Positions 24,766-38,378 are shown, counted from the stretch's first letter. The stretch: DNA of 64,000 nucleotides from Streptococcus sp. Marseille-P6264 (GCF_902460355.1 NZ_CABPTO010000001.1:434001-498000); one strand, 5' to 3'. Program-made: numbers and translations. The notes: generated from the sequence alone by a model not told the origin.

Positions 24766-25185
24766 TTACATTCTTGTTCCAACGTTAATACGGTTGATGG
24801 CACGCTGGAGGGCGATTTTAGCACGGCGCTCTTGGTCAATCAAATGCTTGTCTTGAGCTTCTTCGATTTCTTTCTCAGCCCGCAGTTTGGCCCGCTCGGC
24901 ACGGCTGATATCAATATCACGCTCACGCTCTGCTGAGTCAGCGATAATGGTAATCACATTATCAGCAATTTCTATGATGCCACCGTTGACTGCAATCCAG
25001 TCAATATGCTTGTCATCATCAATTCTGCGTACCTTGACCTGATCTACTTCCAAAACAGCAATTGTATTGATATGGCGAGGCAAAATCCCCAGTTCTCCGT
25101 CAATCGTTTTTACGGAAACAAATGCAGCACGGTGGTCATAAATCAGACCATCCGGTGTAACGATTTGTACTGTCATTTGAGCCAT
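24766..25185 (-). CDS. atpC: F1 ATP synthase epsilon subunit
   Basis: 139 residues. N-terminal beta sandwich ([35 protein letters not shown]) and C-terminal two-helix region ([19 protein letters not shown]). Couples rotation and can inhibit hydrolysis. Last gene of the atp operon. The second of two adjacent ATG codons is taken because GAGGTGA is too close to the first. Confidence 0.95.
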   Translation of the reverse strand: MAQMTVQIVTPDGLIYDHRAAFVSVKTIDGELGILPRHINTIAVLEVDQVKVRRIDDDKHIDWIAVNGGIIEIADNVITIIADSAERERDIDISRAERAKLRAEKEIEEAQDKHLIDQERRAKIALQRAINRINVGTRM

Positions 25186-25195
25186 CATTCACCTC

Positions 25196-27518
<2,323 letters not shown>

Positions 27519-27533
27519 CTGACACCTCTATTC

Positions 27534-29042
<1,509 letters not shown>

Positions 29043-29054
29043 TCACACCACTTT

Positions 29055-29591
29055 CTATTTCAAATTTTCTTTTACGAGTTGTAATTGACGTTTTATACTT
29101 GCATCAATTGTCTTATTATTGGCTGAAATGACGAAGCCACCAATCAGGCTGGTATCCAATTCCTGCTTGAAGGAACGAACCTTGAGGCCCATTTTCTGCT
29201 CAAGAATTGGTTTCAATCTGTCTTTTTGACTTTCTGTCAAGGGTTGAACAGATTTAACTGTCACTTCAAATTCATTGCTTTCTTTCTCAATCTGATGCTG
29301 AATTTCTACCAACATGTCGTAGAATAAATCTGCCCGATGATTGAGAATAATGACTTCGATAAAGTTATCAATCAGCTGTGAATCTGAGTTTTGGAAAAGT
29401 CGAAGAGCCTTCTCCTTCTCTCCCTCATCAACGCCAATATGTGATAAAAAGTCAGCAAGATTTGTTTCCACAAACACAGCCTTAATCTGGCTTAGTTTAT
29501 CAAAAACATCCTGTTGCTGACCCTTTTCAAATACTAATTGAACAAAAGGCAAGGCATATTTTTCAATTACCGCATAGTGCTTTTTGTCCAT
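29055..29591 (-). CDS. atpH: F1 ATP synthase delta subunit
   Basis: 178 residues, OSCP-like. The N-terminal helical domain binds the alpha N-termini; the C-terminal part ends KTIDASIKRQLQLVKENLK and includes DTSLIGGFVI, the best conserved motif. Connects F1 to the b stalk. Shares one base with the end of atpF. Confidence 0.95.
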   Translation of the reverse strand: MDKKHYAVIEKYALPFVQLVFEKGQQQDVFDKLSQIKAVFVETNLADFLSHIGVDEGEKEKALRLFQNSDSQLIDNFIEVIILNHRADLFYDMLVEIQHQIEKESNEFEVTVKSVQPLTESQKDRLKPILEQKMGLKVRSFKQELDTSLIGGFVISANNKTIDASIKRQLQLVKENLK

Positions 29592-30085
29592 TAAGCATCT
29601 CCTAATTTATCAATATAACGATCAATGAGCTCGCTGTGTGCCTCTGTATCAAGCTGCTGGCTCAAGATCTTACTTGCGAGACTTACTGTTAGGTCAGCCA
29701 CATCATTTTTAATGCTGTTCAAGGCCTCTGCCTTGCTTTGTGCAATTTCCTGATTGGCTTTTGCTTTCAAACGTCCAGCTTCTTCAGCTGCATCCGCTAA
29801 AATTCCAGCCTTATTTTTTTGAGCTGTTTCCTTAGCATGTTCGATAATCGTCGTTGCTTCCTGACGACTTCCTGCTAATTCATTCTCACGTTTTTGCGCG
29901 AGTTCCTCAGCCTTTTTGCGGGCTGACTCAGCCCCGTCAATATCATCCGTAATCTTTTTAGAACGTTCGTCTAAGATACTGGTAATATTGCCCCAGGCAA
30001 ACTTCTTTACTAAAAAAATTAATAAAAGGAAGGAACCAGCGATGAGAATAAAGTCACCAATAATGGTACCAATAGTTAAATCCAT
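29591..30085 (-). CDS. atpF: F0 ATP synthase b subunit
   Basis: 164 residues: one N-terminal membrane helix ([21 protein letters not shown]) and a long charged helix ([20 protein letters not shown]...) that forms the peripheral stalk dimer. Confidence 0.95.
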   Translation of the reverse strand: MDLTIGTIIGDFILIAGSFLLLIFLVKKFAWGNITSILDERSKKITDDIDGAESARKKAEELAQKRENELAGSRQEATTIIEHAKETAQKNKAGILADAAEEAGRLKAKANQEIAQSKAEALNSIKNDVADLTVSLASKILSQQLDTEAHSELIDRYIDKLGDA

Positions 30086-30103
30086 CTTCTACTACTCCTC
30101 TAC

Positions 30104-30820
30104 TTACTCTTCCTCACCGTTTATTTTTTTACCAATGTACATCGAAGACAACATGGTAAATACATAAGCTTGGATACATGAAATGAAAATCGAAAAGGCC
30201 GTCCATAACATGTTTCCGATAAAGGCTGCTGGATACCAATAAAAGGCTTGTTGAGACAAGGTTAAAAGCAAACCTGCCAATACTTCACCAGCAAAAATGT
30301 TCCCGTAAATCCGAATCGCTAAGGAAGCAAAATTAGTCACTTCTTCCAAGAGGTTCATCGGGGTCATAAAGCCTGGTGTTGCAAAAGCCTTCAAATATTC
30401 CTTAAAGCCTCGACGACGAACCCCTTCTATATGTGCGATCAAGGTGATCATAAAGGAGAGAGATAAGTCGTAGCCGAGGTTAGCCGTTGGGGAAGTCCAC
30501 AAGTTATAACCATTTGTTGTTTGGACTTTTGCCATCAACCCAATATTATTGGCCACCAAAATAAACATAAAAAGAGAAAACAAAAATAAAGAATAATTCT
30601 TCATATAATGCTCTCCAATGTTACCCTTGGTAAAGCTAATGACAAAATCATAGATCATCTCAAGAGCATTTTGTTTGCCCTTTGGACGAAGGGTCATTTT
30701 GCGACTTGCCCAATAGACAAAGGCAAAGACCGTCAAAACAGTTACAAGAGACATAGCAAGTAGGGTCAAATCAAAGGATATTGGTCCAATATCTAAGGTC
30801 GGATTTACACTTTCTTCCAT
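30104..30820 (-). CDS. atpB: F0 ATP synthase a subunit
   Basis: 238 residues with five to six membrane helices. The proton-path arginine is in [20 protein letters not shown]. Together with the c ring it forms the proton channel. The order c-a-b (atpE before atpB) is the streptococcal order. Confidence 0.96.
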   Translation of the reverse strand: MEESVNPTLDIGPISFDLTLLAMSLVTVLTVFAFVYWASRKMTLRPKGKQNALEMIYDFVISFTKGNIGEHYMKNYSLFLFSLFMFILVANNIGLMAKVQTTNGYNLWTSPTANLGYDLSLSFMITLIAHIEGVRRRGFKEYLKAFATPGFMTPMNLLEEVTNFASLAIRIYGNIFAGEVLAGLLLTLSQQAFYWYPAAFIGNMLWTAFSIFISCIQAYVFTMLSSMYIGKKINGEEE

Positions 30821-30852
30821 AGTTTGACACCTCCTTCTCTAAATAGAGTGGT

Positions 30853-31053
30853 CTATTTAATGACGAAGGCCATGGCCAAGGTTACAAAGAAGGTACCTTC
30901 TACAAAAGCAACACCGAGAATTAAGAGGCTACGTAGTTGATCAATAATTTCAGGTTGACGGGCAGATGCTTTGAAAAGATTACTCATAATCAAACCTTCA
31001 GCTAATGAGACGCCAAAGCAGGCAATACAAAGTCCTAAAAATGTTAAATTCAT
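30853..31053 (-). CDS. atpE: F0 ATP synthase c subunit
   Basis: 66 residues, two helices joined by the ARQPE loop. Glu52 in VAFVEGTFF is the proton-binding residue. Helix 1 lacks the usual glycine ladder and carries Glu19 (GVSLAEGL), as I recall for other streptococcal c subunits, the optochin target. First gene of the operon; streptococci use the enzyme mainly to pump protons out for acid tolerance. Confidence 0.95.
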   Translation of the reverse strand: MNLTFLGLCIACFGVSLAEGLIMSNLFKASARQPEIIDQLRSLLILGVAFVEGTFFVTLAMAFVIK

Positions 31054-31092
31054 GATGAATTCTCCTTTTATATTTTTTAATTGTACCCCATT

Positions 31093-31121
31093 AGTTTACT
31101 CCTAATAAAGGTAATAGTCAA
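31093..31121 (-). promoter_or_regulatory. Promoter of the atp operon
   Basis: -35 TTGACT (31121-31116) and -10 TAAACT (31098-31093), 17-bp spacer. Just upstream, at 31149-31136, AAAAAACGCTTACA matches the CcpA cre consensus except for its first two bases, so carbon control is possible but weakly supported. Confidence 0.82.
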
Positions 31122-31227
31122 TTATTTTGTGATATTGTAAGCGTTTTTTGCATTTTTTCTTTAAATTTAAAATAAAACTTGAATAAAGGTGCTTTTCAAA
31201 TATTTATCCTATAAAAATCCAAGCAAA

Positions 31228-31403
31228 AGAGGCTGGGACAAAAGTCCTAGCCTCTCAATTGTCTTTGGATTGTAGAGCAAGACGCAGTGGTTGAGTGGGC
31301 TCTATTACGCTGATTTCATCAGCTTTTACAGCCCTACTCAACTGTGCGGAGGTGGGACGACGAAATCGAATTCTAACGAATTACCGATTTCTGTCCCACT
31401 CTC
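31228..31403 (-). repeat. Intergenic repeat, copy C
   Basis: Same element as copy A, in the same orientation. Its AGAGTGGGACAGAAATCGG end forms the last codons of the histidine kinase gene, and its other end is about 110 bp from the atp promoter. Confidence 0.88.
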
Positions 31404-32776
31404 ATCTGTTCCGTTTGAGGTAAAAAAATTGTGAAGCGCATCCATCTATTTTCAACTGCTTCAAAGCGATAAGTGAGATGGTGCTTTTCTAAAATTTGCT
31501 GCACGATAAAGAGTCCCAGTCCAGTACCGCCATCCTTGCGATTGCGACTGTAGTCTGGTCGATAAAATGGCTGGAAAATCTGCTGAATCTGTGACTCATC
31601 CAGCACTCGCTCAGCTTCATTTTCTACAATTAAGATTCCATTTTCTAAACGAACCAAGATTTCTCCACCTTCCACTGTATAATGAAAGGCATTGTCAATC
31701 AGATTTTTAATAGCCTTTAGTAAATAAGTCTTATTACCTCGGACTTTTGCTTCTGAGAGTTGGACATTAAAATGATAGTGCTTGAGGTCCGCCAGAACCT
31801 TGTATGTACTGATATTTGCCTCAAGCAGCTCTTTGAGAGAGAAGATTTCTCGTTCTGTCTCCATGGTCATTTCTAGTTTTGAAATGGCTAGGATGGACTG
31901 GACTAAGCCTGATTGCTCCTCCAATATTTCGCGGCACTTCTGCAGGTATTTGTCCCGATCTTTAAAATCGCCCACTCCATAAATCATCCCGTCAATCATT
32001 CCCATCATACTGGTGATGGGTGTCTTGAGTTCGTGGGAAGTCATTCGAAGAAATTCTGCCTTTTCGCGCTCGCTTTCTGCAACTTTTTCATTTTCCAAGC
32101 GCAGGGCTTCCATACTAGTTAAGAGATTGGCATATAAGTGATTGATATCCTGAGCCAAATCAGCAATCTCGTCATGCCCTTTCACCTGACAGGAAACGTC
32201 TGGAAGAAGGCTAGTCATTTGCCGGGTGCTAGAAGAGATATCCTTAATTCGTTGACTGGAGGTCCGACTATAGAGATAGGCGGCAAGGCCACCCAGACTC
32301 AGCGACAAGAATAATACAAAGGGATAGAGATTGAGCAAGATTCGACTAGCATCCGAAACAGGTTGCAGGGAATATTCCCCTCGCAGGACTACTTCTTTGC
32401 CATCCGACGTCCGAAAACTTTCTGACAGAGTCTTACTCTCATAATTGCTATTGGCAATGGCTGGAACAATGGTCAGCTGGAGAGAGCTATCTCCATTCGT
32501 TTCGAGCGCTGGGTAAAGAATCGTATTGTCTTTAGCCAGCAAGGTGAACCAGATTTGATTGCTTTTTTTGCTATAATTGCTCAAAAGCTCACTGATTTCT
32601 TTGCTAGACTTTCCCTTGACCTGCTTGGCTACCTGAGCAAACTCGCGCTGAGCTTCTCCCCCCTTGACCTGCTGGTAATAAACCGGCATGGCGAAATAGA
32701 GGGTGGATAAAACGATCGTCACAACGACAAAGATGATGAAAGTCGTCAAGAGGAAGTTCTTTTTGACAATCTTCAC
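31373..32776 (-). CDS. Sensor histidine kinase
   Basis: 467 residues. Membrane helix 1 (residues ~9-30), an extracellular sensor domain of ~120 residues, helix 2 (~150-170), HAMP-like linker, HisKA with FLRMTSHELKTPITSM (the phosphorylated His) and HATPase_c with NLIDNAFHY and GGTGLGLFIVQQIL. GTG start whose bases overlap the response-regulator stop (GTGA). The last ~10 residues (from VGQK to the stop) are encoded by repeat copy C and are probably not part of the ancestral protein. Likely senses an envelope stress handled by the adjacent MacAB-type pump; the signal is unknown. Confidence 0.9.
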   Translation of the reverse strand: MKIVKKNFLLTTFIIFVVVTIVLSTLYFAMPVYYQQVKGGEAQREFAQVAKQVKGKSSKEISELLSNYSKKSNQIWFTLLAKDNTILYPALETNGDSSLQLTIVPAIANSNYESKTLSESFRTSDGKEVVLRGEYSLQPVSDASRILLNLYPFVLFLSLSLGGLAAYLYSRTSSQRIKDISSSTRQMTSLLPDVSCQVKGHDEIADLAQDINHLYANLLTSMEALRLENEKVAESEREKAEFLRMTSHELKTPITSMMGMIDGMIYGVGDFKDRDKYLQKCREILEEQSGLVQSILAISKLEMTMETEREIFSLKELLEANISTYKVLADLKHYHFNVQLSEAKVRGNKTYLLKAIKNLIDNAFHYTVEGGEILVRLENGILIVENEAERVLDESQIQQIFQPFYRPDYSRNRKDGGTGLGLFIVQQILEKHHLTYRFEAVENRWMRFTIFLPQTEQMRVGQKSVIR

Positions 32777-33429
32777 GTGTCTTCTCCTCCAAGCTGATAG
32801 CCCATACCCGTGATGGTTTTCAGAGGAATACCTGGAATTTTCTTACGAATATTCTTGATATGATTATCCAGCACCCGACTATCTAGCTCGCTATAGCCCC
32901 AGATGGTATTCATGAGCTGATCGCGGGTCACTAAGTGATCCTTTCTCTTGGCTAGAGCCTGCAAGATTTCGTACTCTTTCTTGGTCAGAGGCATCTTTTC
33001 TTCCTGCCAGTAAACTGTACAATCATCGATAGAGACGGTCAATTCACCGACAGTAATCTCTGAAGAAACCGTATTTCGTCGTAGAATATTCTCAATCCGT
33101 TTGACTAAGATCAGTGGTGAGAAAGGCTTGGTCACATAGTCGCTGATGAGATGGTTAAAGCTGACTAGCTGAGTGTACTCATCATCTAGTGCTGTCAGGA
33201 TCATGACCGGAATCTGAGAAGTCTTGCGAATTTCCTTGAGAACATCCAGTCCACTCATGGTTGGCAACATCATATCTAAAATAACTAAGTCAAAAGACTC
33301 TGCTTCAAATTGAAGCAAAGCCTCGCCTCCATCAAAGACTGGTGTAACTGCATAGTTACTTTCTTTTAAAAATTCACAAATGACTTGATTGATCGTAGTA
33401 TCGTCTTCCACTACTAAAATCTTGTGCAT
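32773..33429 (-). CDS. OmpR-family response regulator
   Basis: 218 residues: receiver domain with VVEDDTTI, the phospho-acceptor in LVILDMMLP and the Lys of VTKPFSP; then a winged-helix DNA-binding domain ending RKKIPGIPLKTITGMGYQLGG (trimmed). Partner of the kinase it overlaps by 4 nt. It lies behind the pump genes, so it probably autoregulates the operon. Confidence 0.92.
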   Translation of the reverse strand: MHKILVVEDDTTINQVICEFLKESNYAVTPVFDGGEALLQFEAESFDLVILDMMLPTMSGLDVLKEIRKTSQIPVMILTALDDEYTQLVSFNHLISDYVTKPFSPLILVKRIENILRRNTVSSEITVGELTVSIDDCTVYWQEEKMPLTKKEYEILQALAKRKDHLVTRDQLMNTIWGYSELDSRVLDNHIKNIRKKIPGIPLKTITGMGYQLGGEDT

Positions 33430-33450
33430 ATATGCTTGATTCTCCTTTAT

Positions 33451-34668
33451 TTATTCAAATCGCAGGGCTTCAATTGGATCCAGCTTGGATGCTTTCACAG
33501 CCGGCAAGAGCCCAAATACTACTCCTATTATACAACAAAAGAGCAAACTTACAAAGACAGAAAAGAGGGATAAAATATAAGGATAGGCCAAAGACTGGGT
33601 AATAGCAAAACCAGAGGCGATACCTGCTACCACACCAATAATACCACCCATTAGAGTCAGGATGACCGCTTCGATCAGGAACTGCTTGAGAATGATCTTG
33701 CGCCGAGCCCCCAGAGCCTTTTTAATCCCGATTTCACGAGTCCGCTCTGTCACTGATACCAGCATGATATTCATAACCCCAATACCTCCAACTAAGAGGG
33801 AGATGCTGGCAATACCCGCTAGCAAGACAAAGTTAGACTGGTTAAGGTTATCCAATTGACGTTCAAATTCTTGCAGATTTAGTACACCAAACATATAGTC
33901 TGACTGAGGCATCTGCTGATTGAGGTAATCACTAACTTTCTTGGCTACCTTCTTCAAATCATCGGCTTTGTGGGTCTGGACAGTGACTTCCGGACTGACA
34001 TTGATGGTATCAAAAATCCGATGCCATTGTTGCAGAGGAATATAGGCCACCTTTTCCGAACCAGAGGTTAGGCCACTCTGCTCAGTCGACTCAAAGACGC
34101 CAATAACTTTAAAAGGATTGCCCATAACTTCTACATATTTACCGATACCATCTCCCTTAGGAAAGAGGGTATCATAAAGGGTCTTTTCTAGGTAGGTTAC
34201 TTGCTCTTGATTTTTGAAGGCTTCTGAGTCAAAGCCTTCCCCTTCCAACAGCCTTTGTTGCTTGATGTCAGCTACCGACTGGGAAACCGCCTGAACCTTA
34301 CCAGATGACTTTTGACTAAGATAATAAATCTTTTCGTCCGTACCATAAGTCATCAAAGCATTTTTAACTCCAGGAATCTCCTTGATTTTGGACAAGACAT
34401 CCTCTCCCATGAAGGGAATGTAAGAAGGCTTCTGCGCTTGGGATTTCTCTGAAATAGAAGGGTCAATCGAACTCTTCTTGTCGTAGACAACCTTAATGGT
34501 ATTGTTAGTACCACCGATCAGCTGGCGCTTGGTATTTTCTGTATTTCCTTCAATGATGGAAAAGATAGCAATAATAGCGCCAATCCCGATGATAATCCCC
34601 AGCATGGTCAGCATAGAGCGCATTTTGTGGGACAGGATTGAGTTTAGAGCTACAAAAATATCTTCCAT
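33451..34668 (-). CDS. MacB-type ABC transporter permease
   Basis: 405 residues with the MacB_PCD periplasmic-core plan: one helix near residue 25 (MLTMLGIIIGIGAIIAIFS), a ~230-residue extracellular domain, then three C-terminal helices of the FtsX domain (VGGIGVMNIMLVSVTERTRE motif). Works as mechanotransmission-type exporter with the ATPase upstream. Confidence 0.9.
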   Translation of the reverse strand: MEDIFVALNSILSHKMRSMLTMLGIIIGIGAIIAIFSIIEGNTENTKRQLIGGTNNTIKVVYDKKSSIDPSISEKSQAQKPSYIPFMGEDVLSKIKEIPGVKNALMTYGTDEKIYYLSQKSSGKVQAVSQSVADIKQQRLLEGEGFDSEAFKNQEQVTYLEKTLYDTLFPKGDGIGKYVEVMGNPFKVIGVFESTEQSGLTSGSEKVAYIPLQQWHRIFDTINVSPEVTVQTHKADDLKKVAKKVSDYLNQQMPQSDYMFGVLNLQEFERQLDNLNQSNFVLLAGIASISLLVGGIGVMNIMLVSVTERTREIGIKKALGARRKIILKQFLIEAVILTLMGGIIGVVAGIASGFAITQSLAYPYILSLFSVFVSLLFCCIIGVVFGLLPAVKASKLDPIEALRFE

Positions 34669-34679
34669 ATAGCCCCCTT

Positions 34680-35354
34680 CTATCCTAATGCCCGAGTCTC
34701 TATATTACCGTCCCGCAAGACAACTGTTTGCTTGCAAAGCTGGGCCACTTCCGGCTCGTGGGTAATGATGACAATGGTCTTGCCTTGTTCATTAAATTGC
34801 TTGAAAAGCTCCATGATCTGAACACTGGTCTTAGTATCCAGCGCCCCAGTCGGCTCGTCTCCCAAGATAAAGCTGGGATTGGTCACAAGGGCACGCGCAA
34901 TGGCTACCCGTTGCTTTTGACCACCAGACAGCTCCATAGGCTTGAAGTCGCTTCTTTCTTCCAGACCGACAAGTCGCAGCATTTCCAAAGCACGCTCGCG
35001 TCTCTCTTTTTTAGGGACTTTCATGTAAGTCAGAGGCAGTTCAACATTCTGACAGGCTGTCAGCTTGGGCATGAGGTTGAAATTTTGGAAAACAAAGCCA
35101 ATCTTCTGATTACGCAAATCAGATAGTTGGTTGTCGGATAGGTCAGAGACGTCAATTCCTTCGATATGATAAGAACCTGCGCTAGCCTTGTCCAAACAGC
35201 CGATAATGTTCATCAAGGTGGACTTACCTGATCCAGACGGCCCCATAATCGCTAGAAAATCCCCCTCTTTCACATGCAAATCAATTCCTTTCAAAATCGG
35301 AAATTCCTGACTGCCCTGTTGATAAGATTTGTGGATGTTCTTAAGCTTTAACAT
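34680..35354 (-). CDS. MacB-type ABC transporter ATPase (LolD/MacB family)
   Basis: 224 residues. Walker A GPSGSGKST, signature LSGGQKQRVA, Walker B FILGDEPTGALDT, switch His in VIITHEPEVA. Overlaps the adaptor gene end by 14 nt, so translation is coupled. Confidence 0.93.
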   Translation of the reverse strand: MLKLKNIHKSYQQGSQEFPILKGIDLHVKEGDFLAIMGPSGSGKSTLMNIIGCLDKASAGSYHIEGIDVSDLSDNQLSDLRNQKIGFVFQNFNLMPKLTACQNVELPLTYMKVPKKERRERALEMLRLVGLEERSDFKPMELSGGQKQRVAIARALVTNPSFILGDEPTGALDTKTSVQIMELFKQFNEQGKTIVIITHEPEVAQLCKQTVVLRDGNIETRALG

Positions 35355-36606
35355 TCTGTCCTACCTCCATCCCGTCTTTCATGCCTTCTCTAGGTGTCGA
35401 AATGGTATCCTGCATAGTCAGACCTTCTGTAATCTCTACCAAACGGTCAGAAACTTTCTTGGTCTTAACTTCCTTCATTTTCACCTTTTTGCCCTCTACC
35501 TTCCAGACATAGGTCTTGCCATTTTTACTGAAAGTATAGGCTTTATTAACAACAACCTTGCCGGCTTCAGGAGCATTTTCTACGACATTGACATAAGAAT
35601 GGGAGCCTACAAGTGGCATTTCACCACCCTGATCCAGCTCGACAGTATAAGGGAACTTACCTTGGTTGGGGTTTTCCTGTTGTTTATTTCCACCATTGCT
35701 ATTTCCAGCATTTGCAGTTGTCAAGGTGCCGACCTGAGTGACGGTGCCACTCCAGCGCTTCTTAGGATCCTTGCGGTCTACGATATCTACTCTCTGACCC
35801 ACGCTCAGCTTCTCACGGTCAAATTCGCTGACAGTCCCTTTTACCAAAGTCTTAGACTTATCCATGATTTCGATAAAGGTTTCTTCTTCCTTTTTAGCCT
35901 TGGACTGAGTCGGTAAGTCTTCGTTCATAGAGGTAATAGTTCCCGCTGTATCAGCCGTCACGGTATCATATTTCATACGGTCTGATTCCGTCTGAGCGGT
36001 CACCTGAGCCTTTTCAGCCTCAATCTGAGCATTCGTTACTTCATTGTCAGCAGTCTTTGCGTCACTGAGCGCTTGAGCCAGTTCATCTTCAGCAGATTTT
36101 ATCTGATCCAAGAGAGACTCATCCTTACTAGAATTGTATTTATTCTTAAGAGTATTGAGATTAGCTAGTTTTCGGTTATAGGTTTCCCATTTGATAGATG
36201 CGCTGGTTTGAGCAGTCGTAATGCCGTTGGCCTTAGCTTGAGCATCATACTGAGCAGACTGGGCTGTCAATTCCTGAGAGGTAACATAGGAAAAGAGAGG
36301 CTGCCCTTGCGTAACAGTATCGCCATTTTTGACAAATACTTCTTTAACTTCACCTTTAGATGGGTCGATTTTGACCTTACTGCTATTGTTAGCAACTACT
36401 TCTCCAGATAAAACCAGGCTTGTTTTTTTACTGTTATTGACAGCATCCTGGACCGTCAGAGAATCAATCTTATTATCAACCATTTGCATGGCCTGTTTTT
36501 GATTAACCTGATTGAGAAGTACATAGCCTCCCAGCCCAGCACAAGCGAGAATGACCGTGCTGCCCAATATTATGGTTTTACGATTCATTTTTTTTCTTTC
36601 AAACAT
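35341..36606 (-). CDS. MacA/HlyD-type efflux adaptor (membrane fusion protein)
   Basis: 421 residues. N-terminal membrane anchor (TIILGSTVILACAGLGGYVL), a barrel-sandwich half (SKGEVKEVFVKNGDTVTQGQ), a coiled coil (residues ~115-200), the second half-motif (DTAGTITSMNED) and a C-terminal beta domain. In Gram-positives such adaptors link the MacB-type pump to the cell wall side. GGAGG is 4 nt before ATG 36606; ATG 36588 is possible but less well placed. Confidence 0.88.
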   Translation of the reverse strand: MFERKKMNRKTIILGSTVILACAGLGGYVLLNQVNQKQAMQMVDNKIDSLTVQDAVNNSKKTSLVLSGEVVANNSSKVKIDPSKGEVKEVFVKNGDTVTQGQPLFSYVTSQELTAQSAQYDAQAKANGITTAQTSASIKWETYNRKLANLNTLKNKYNSSKDESLLDQIKSAEDELAQALSDAKTADNEVTNAQIEAEKAQVTAQTESDRMKYDTVTADTAGTITSMNEDLPTQSKAKKEEETFIEIMDKSKTLVKGTVSEFDREKLSVGQRVDIVDRKDPKKRWSGTVTQVGTLTTANAGNSNGGNKQQENPNQGKFPYTVELDQGGEMPLVGSHSYVNVVENAPEAGKVVVNKAYTFSKNGKTYVWKVEGKKVKMKEVKTKKVSDRLVEITEGLTMQDTISTPREGMKDGMEVGQNVKA

Positions 36607-36634
36607 ATTGCCTCCAACCTACAGGTTCTAACGT

Positions 36635-36901
36635 TTATTTATCAGTTGATTCAGATTCATCTGTTGGTAATTCTTCTCCATCCGCTGGGATTTGAATCAC
36701 GTTTCCGTCTGGCATGGTATACTCTGTCACTTCCTTGCCGTCTACTGTTTTCGTTTTTTGATCAACAGCATCTTTCTTAAAATCTACTTTTTTCCCATCA
36801 CTAATTTCTTTATTGTCAGCATTTTTAGAACCACATGCAGCTAGGAAGAAGACAGACATTCCGATAAGAGTTACAAGCATAGCGAATTTTTTTGTGTTCA
36901 T
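36635..36901 (-). CDS. Small lipoprotein at the head of the MacAB/two-component operon
   Basis: 88 residues. Lipoprotein signal with FFLAACGS (lipidated Cys23), then a polar, Lys/Asp-rich domain with TVDGKEVTEYTMPDGNVIQI. The start at 36901 has AAGGAG upstream; the longer frame to 37012 is rejected. It lies 28 nt before the adaptor gene in the same direction. It may hold substrate or signal for the pump or kinase; the function is unknown. Confidence 0.8.
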   Translation of the reverse strand: MNTKKFAMLVTLIGMSVFFLAACGSKNADNKEISDGKKVDFKKDAVDQKTKTVDGKEVTEYTMPDGNVIQIPADGEELPTDESESTDK

Positions 36902-37102
36902 TTGATTTCTCCTTTGTTTTAGAAAACAGGAATTTTGAGCTTTCCTGATCGTATTTGTTTTTTTGAACAATTCTATTCTATCAAAGTGGTCTATCCCCTT
37001 CCTACCCACCATCTGTTTTTTGTCTGTTTTTTGAAAATAATTCAGGCTTTTCCATTAAAATACAGGCTTTTTTTTGCATCAACAGCTTCTCAAATCATTT
37101 TG

Positions 37103-37111
37103 TGGTATAAT
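37103..37111 (+). promoter_or_regulatory. Extended -10 promoter of pgl
   Basis: TGGTATAAT, no good -35. The GAGGTGGAG ribosome site follows before ATG 37142. Confidence 0.65.
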
Positions 37112-37141
37112 AGATTGACTTTAAAAGAATGAGGTGGAGAC

Positions 37142-38152
37142 ATGACTCAAACAGTTTATTTTGGAACATATACTCGACGAGATTCCAAAGGAATTTATAA
37201 GGCAGATTTTGATACTGAAAAGGGACAACTCTCAAACTTAGAATTAGTAGCCGAAGAGCCAAGCCCAACTTACCTAGCCTTTGACCAAGCTGGTCATCTA
37301 TACACTGTCGGCGCAAAAGATGGACAAGGTGGGATTGCTGCCTATGACCAAGAAGGGCAGCTGCTCAATCACGTGGTTGAGGAAGGTGCTCCGCTTTGCT
37401 ATGTCGCTGTAGATGAGGAGAGAGGACTCGTTTACGGAGCCAACTACCACAAGGGGCAAGTGCTGGTCTACAAGCAGCAAGAAGATGGCAGCCTAAAACT
37501 AGCTGATTCAGACACTCATGTCGGTCAAGGACCTCATGCCAATCAAGCCTCTGCCCATGTCCACTACACTGACTTGACACCTGATCAATATCTGATTACC
37601 TGTGACCTCGGAACAGACCAAGTCACCACCTACGATGTAACAGAAGCTGGGCAATTAAACAAATTAGCTACTTACTCATGTGCTGCTGGGGCTGGAGCAC
37701 GCCACCTTGTCTTTCATAACCACTACAAAATCGCCTACCTTATCTGCGAATTAAACTCTACCATTGAAGTATTAATATACGATGGCGTTGGTCAGTTTGA
37801 ACACATGCAGACTGTCTCAACTCTCCCAGAAGGATTTAAAGATTTTAACGGAACTGCAGCCATCCGCCTTTCAGCAGACGGTAAATTCCTCTATGGCTCT
37901 AACCGTGGACATGACTCAATAGCTGTTTATCAAATTCTAGCTGATGGAAGTTTACAGCTCCTTGAAATCACGCCAACAAAGGGCAAAAATCCACGTGATT
38001 TCAATATCACCCCTGACCAAAACTACCTCATCGCTGTTCACCAAGATTCGGACAACGCAACTGTCTTCAAACGCGATCTTGAAACAGGCCGATTAACAGA
38101 AATCTCTCATGATTTCTATGTGCCAGAAGCTGTCTGCGTAACCTTCCAATAA
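37142..38152 (+). CDS. pgl: 6-phosphogluconolactonase-like beta-propeller (YbhE/Pgl type)
   Basis: 336 residues, seven-bladed lactonase family. FGTYTRRDSKGIY at the start, repeated blade phrases (AYDQEGQLL, VTTYDVTEAGQL) and the catalytic-region phrases GARHLVFH, LYGSNRGHDSIAVY and GKNPRDFNI. It would hydrolyse 6-phosphogluconolactone in the oxidative pentose phosphate path. Followed 30 nt later by a small gene before a shared terminator. Confidence 0.88.
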   Translation: MTQTVYFGTYTRRDSKGIYKADFDTEKGQLSNLELVAEEPSPTYLAFDQAGHLYTVGAKDGQGGIAAYDQEGQLLNHVVEEGAPLCYVAVDEERGLVYGANYHKGQVLVYKQQEDGSLKLADSDTHVGQGPHANQASAHVHYTDLTPDQYLITCDLGTDQVTTYDVTEAGQLNKLATYSCAAGAGARHLVFHNHYKIAYLICELNSTIEVLIYDGVGQFEHMQTVSTLPEGFKDFNGTAAIRLSADGKFLYGSNRGHDSIAVYQILADGSLQLLEITPTKGKNPRDFNITPDQNYLIAVHQDSDNATVFKRDLETGRLTEISHDFYVPEAVCVTFQ

Positions 38153-38182
38153 TCAAAAGAAAATATCAAAGGAGCATTCAAA

Positions 38183-38368
38183 ATGAATCCAGTAGAATTG
38201 TTTAACCAAGTAAAAGAATTGATTGAAAAGAAAGATTTTGATGCAGCTAAGAAGTTTGTCGAAGACCACAAGGACGAGCTGGGCGAATACTTAGATAAGG
38301 CTAAAGATTTGGTCGCAAATTCAAAAGGGCTCAACGACGTCATCAACAAAGTTAAGTCTATTTTCTAA
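38183..38368 (+). CDS. Small conserved helical protein (61 residues)
   Basis: MNPVELFNQVKELIEKKDFD, then charged helices with DDHKDEL-like and KDLVANSKGLNDVINKV segments. It is very rich in Lys, Asp and Glu, with no signal peptide. AAAGGAG lies 12 nt before the ATG, and a strong terminator follows 10 nt after the stop, so it is a genuine gene in the pgl transcript. Function not recognised. Confidence 0.75.
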   Translation: MNPVELFNQVKELIEKKDFDAAKKFVEDHKDELGEYLDKAKDLVANSKGLNDVINKVKSIF

Positions 38369-38378
38369 AATCTTAATT

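Noticed and set aside
31136..31149. CcpA cre site for the atp operon
   Set aside because: Only the core and one arm match the consensus; kept as a note, not a feature.
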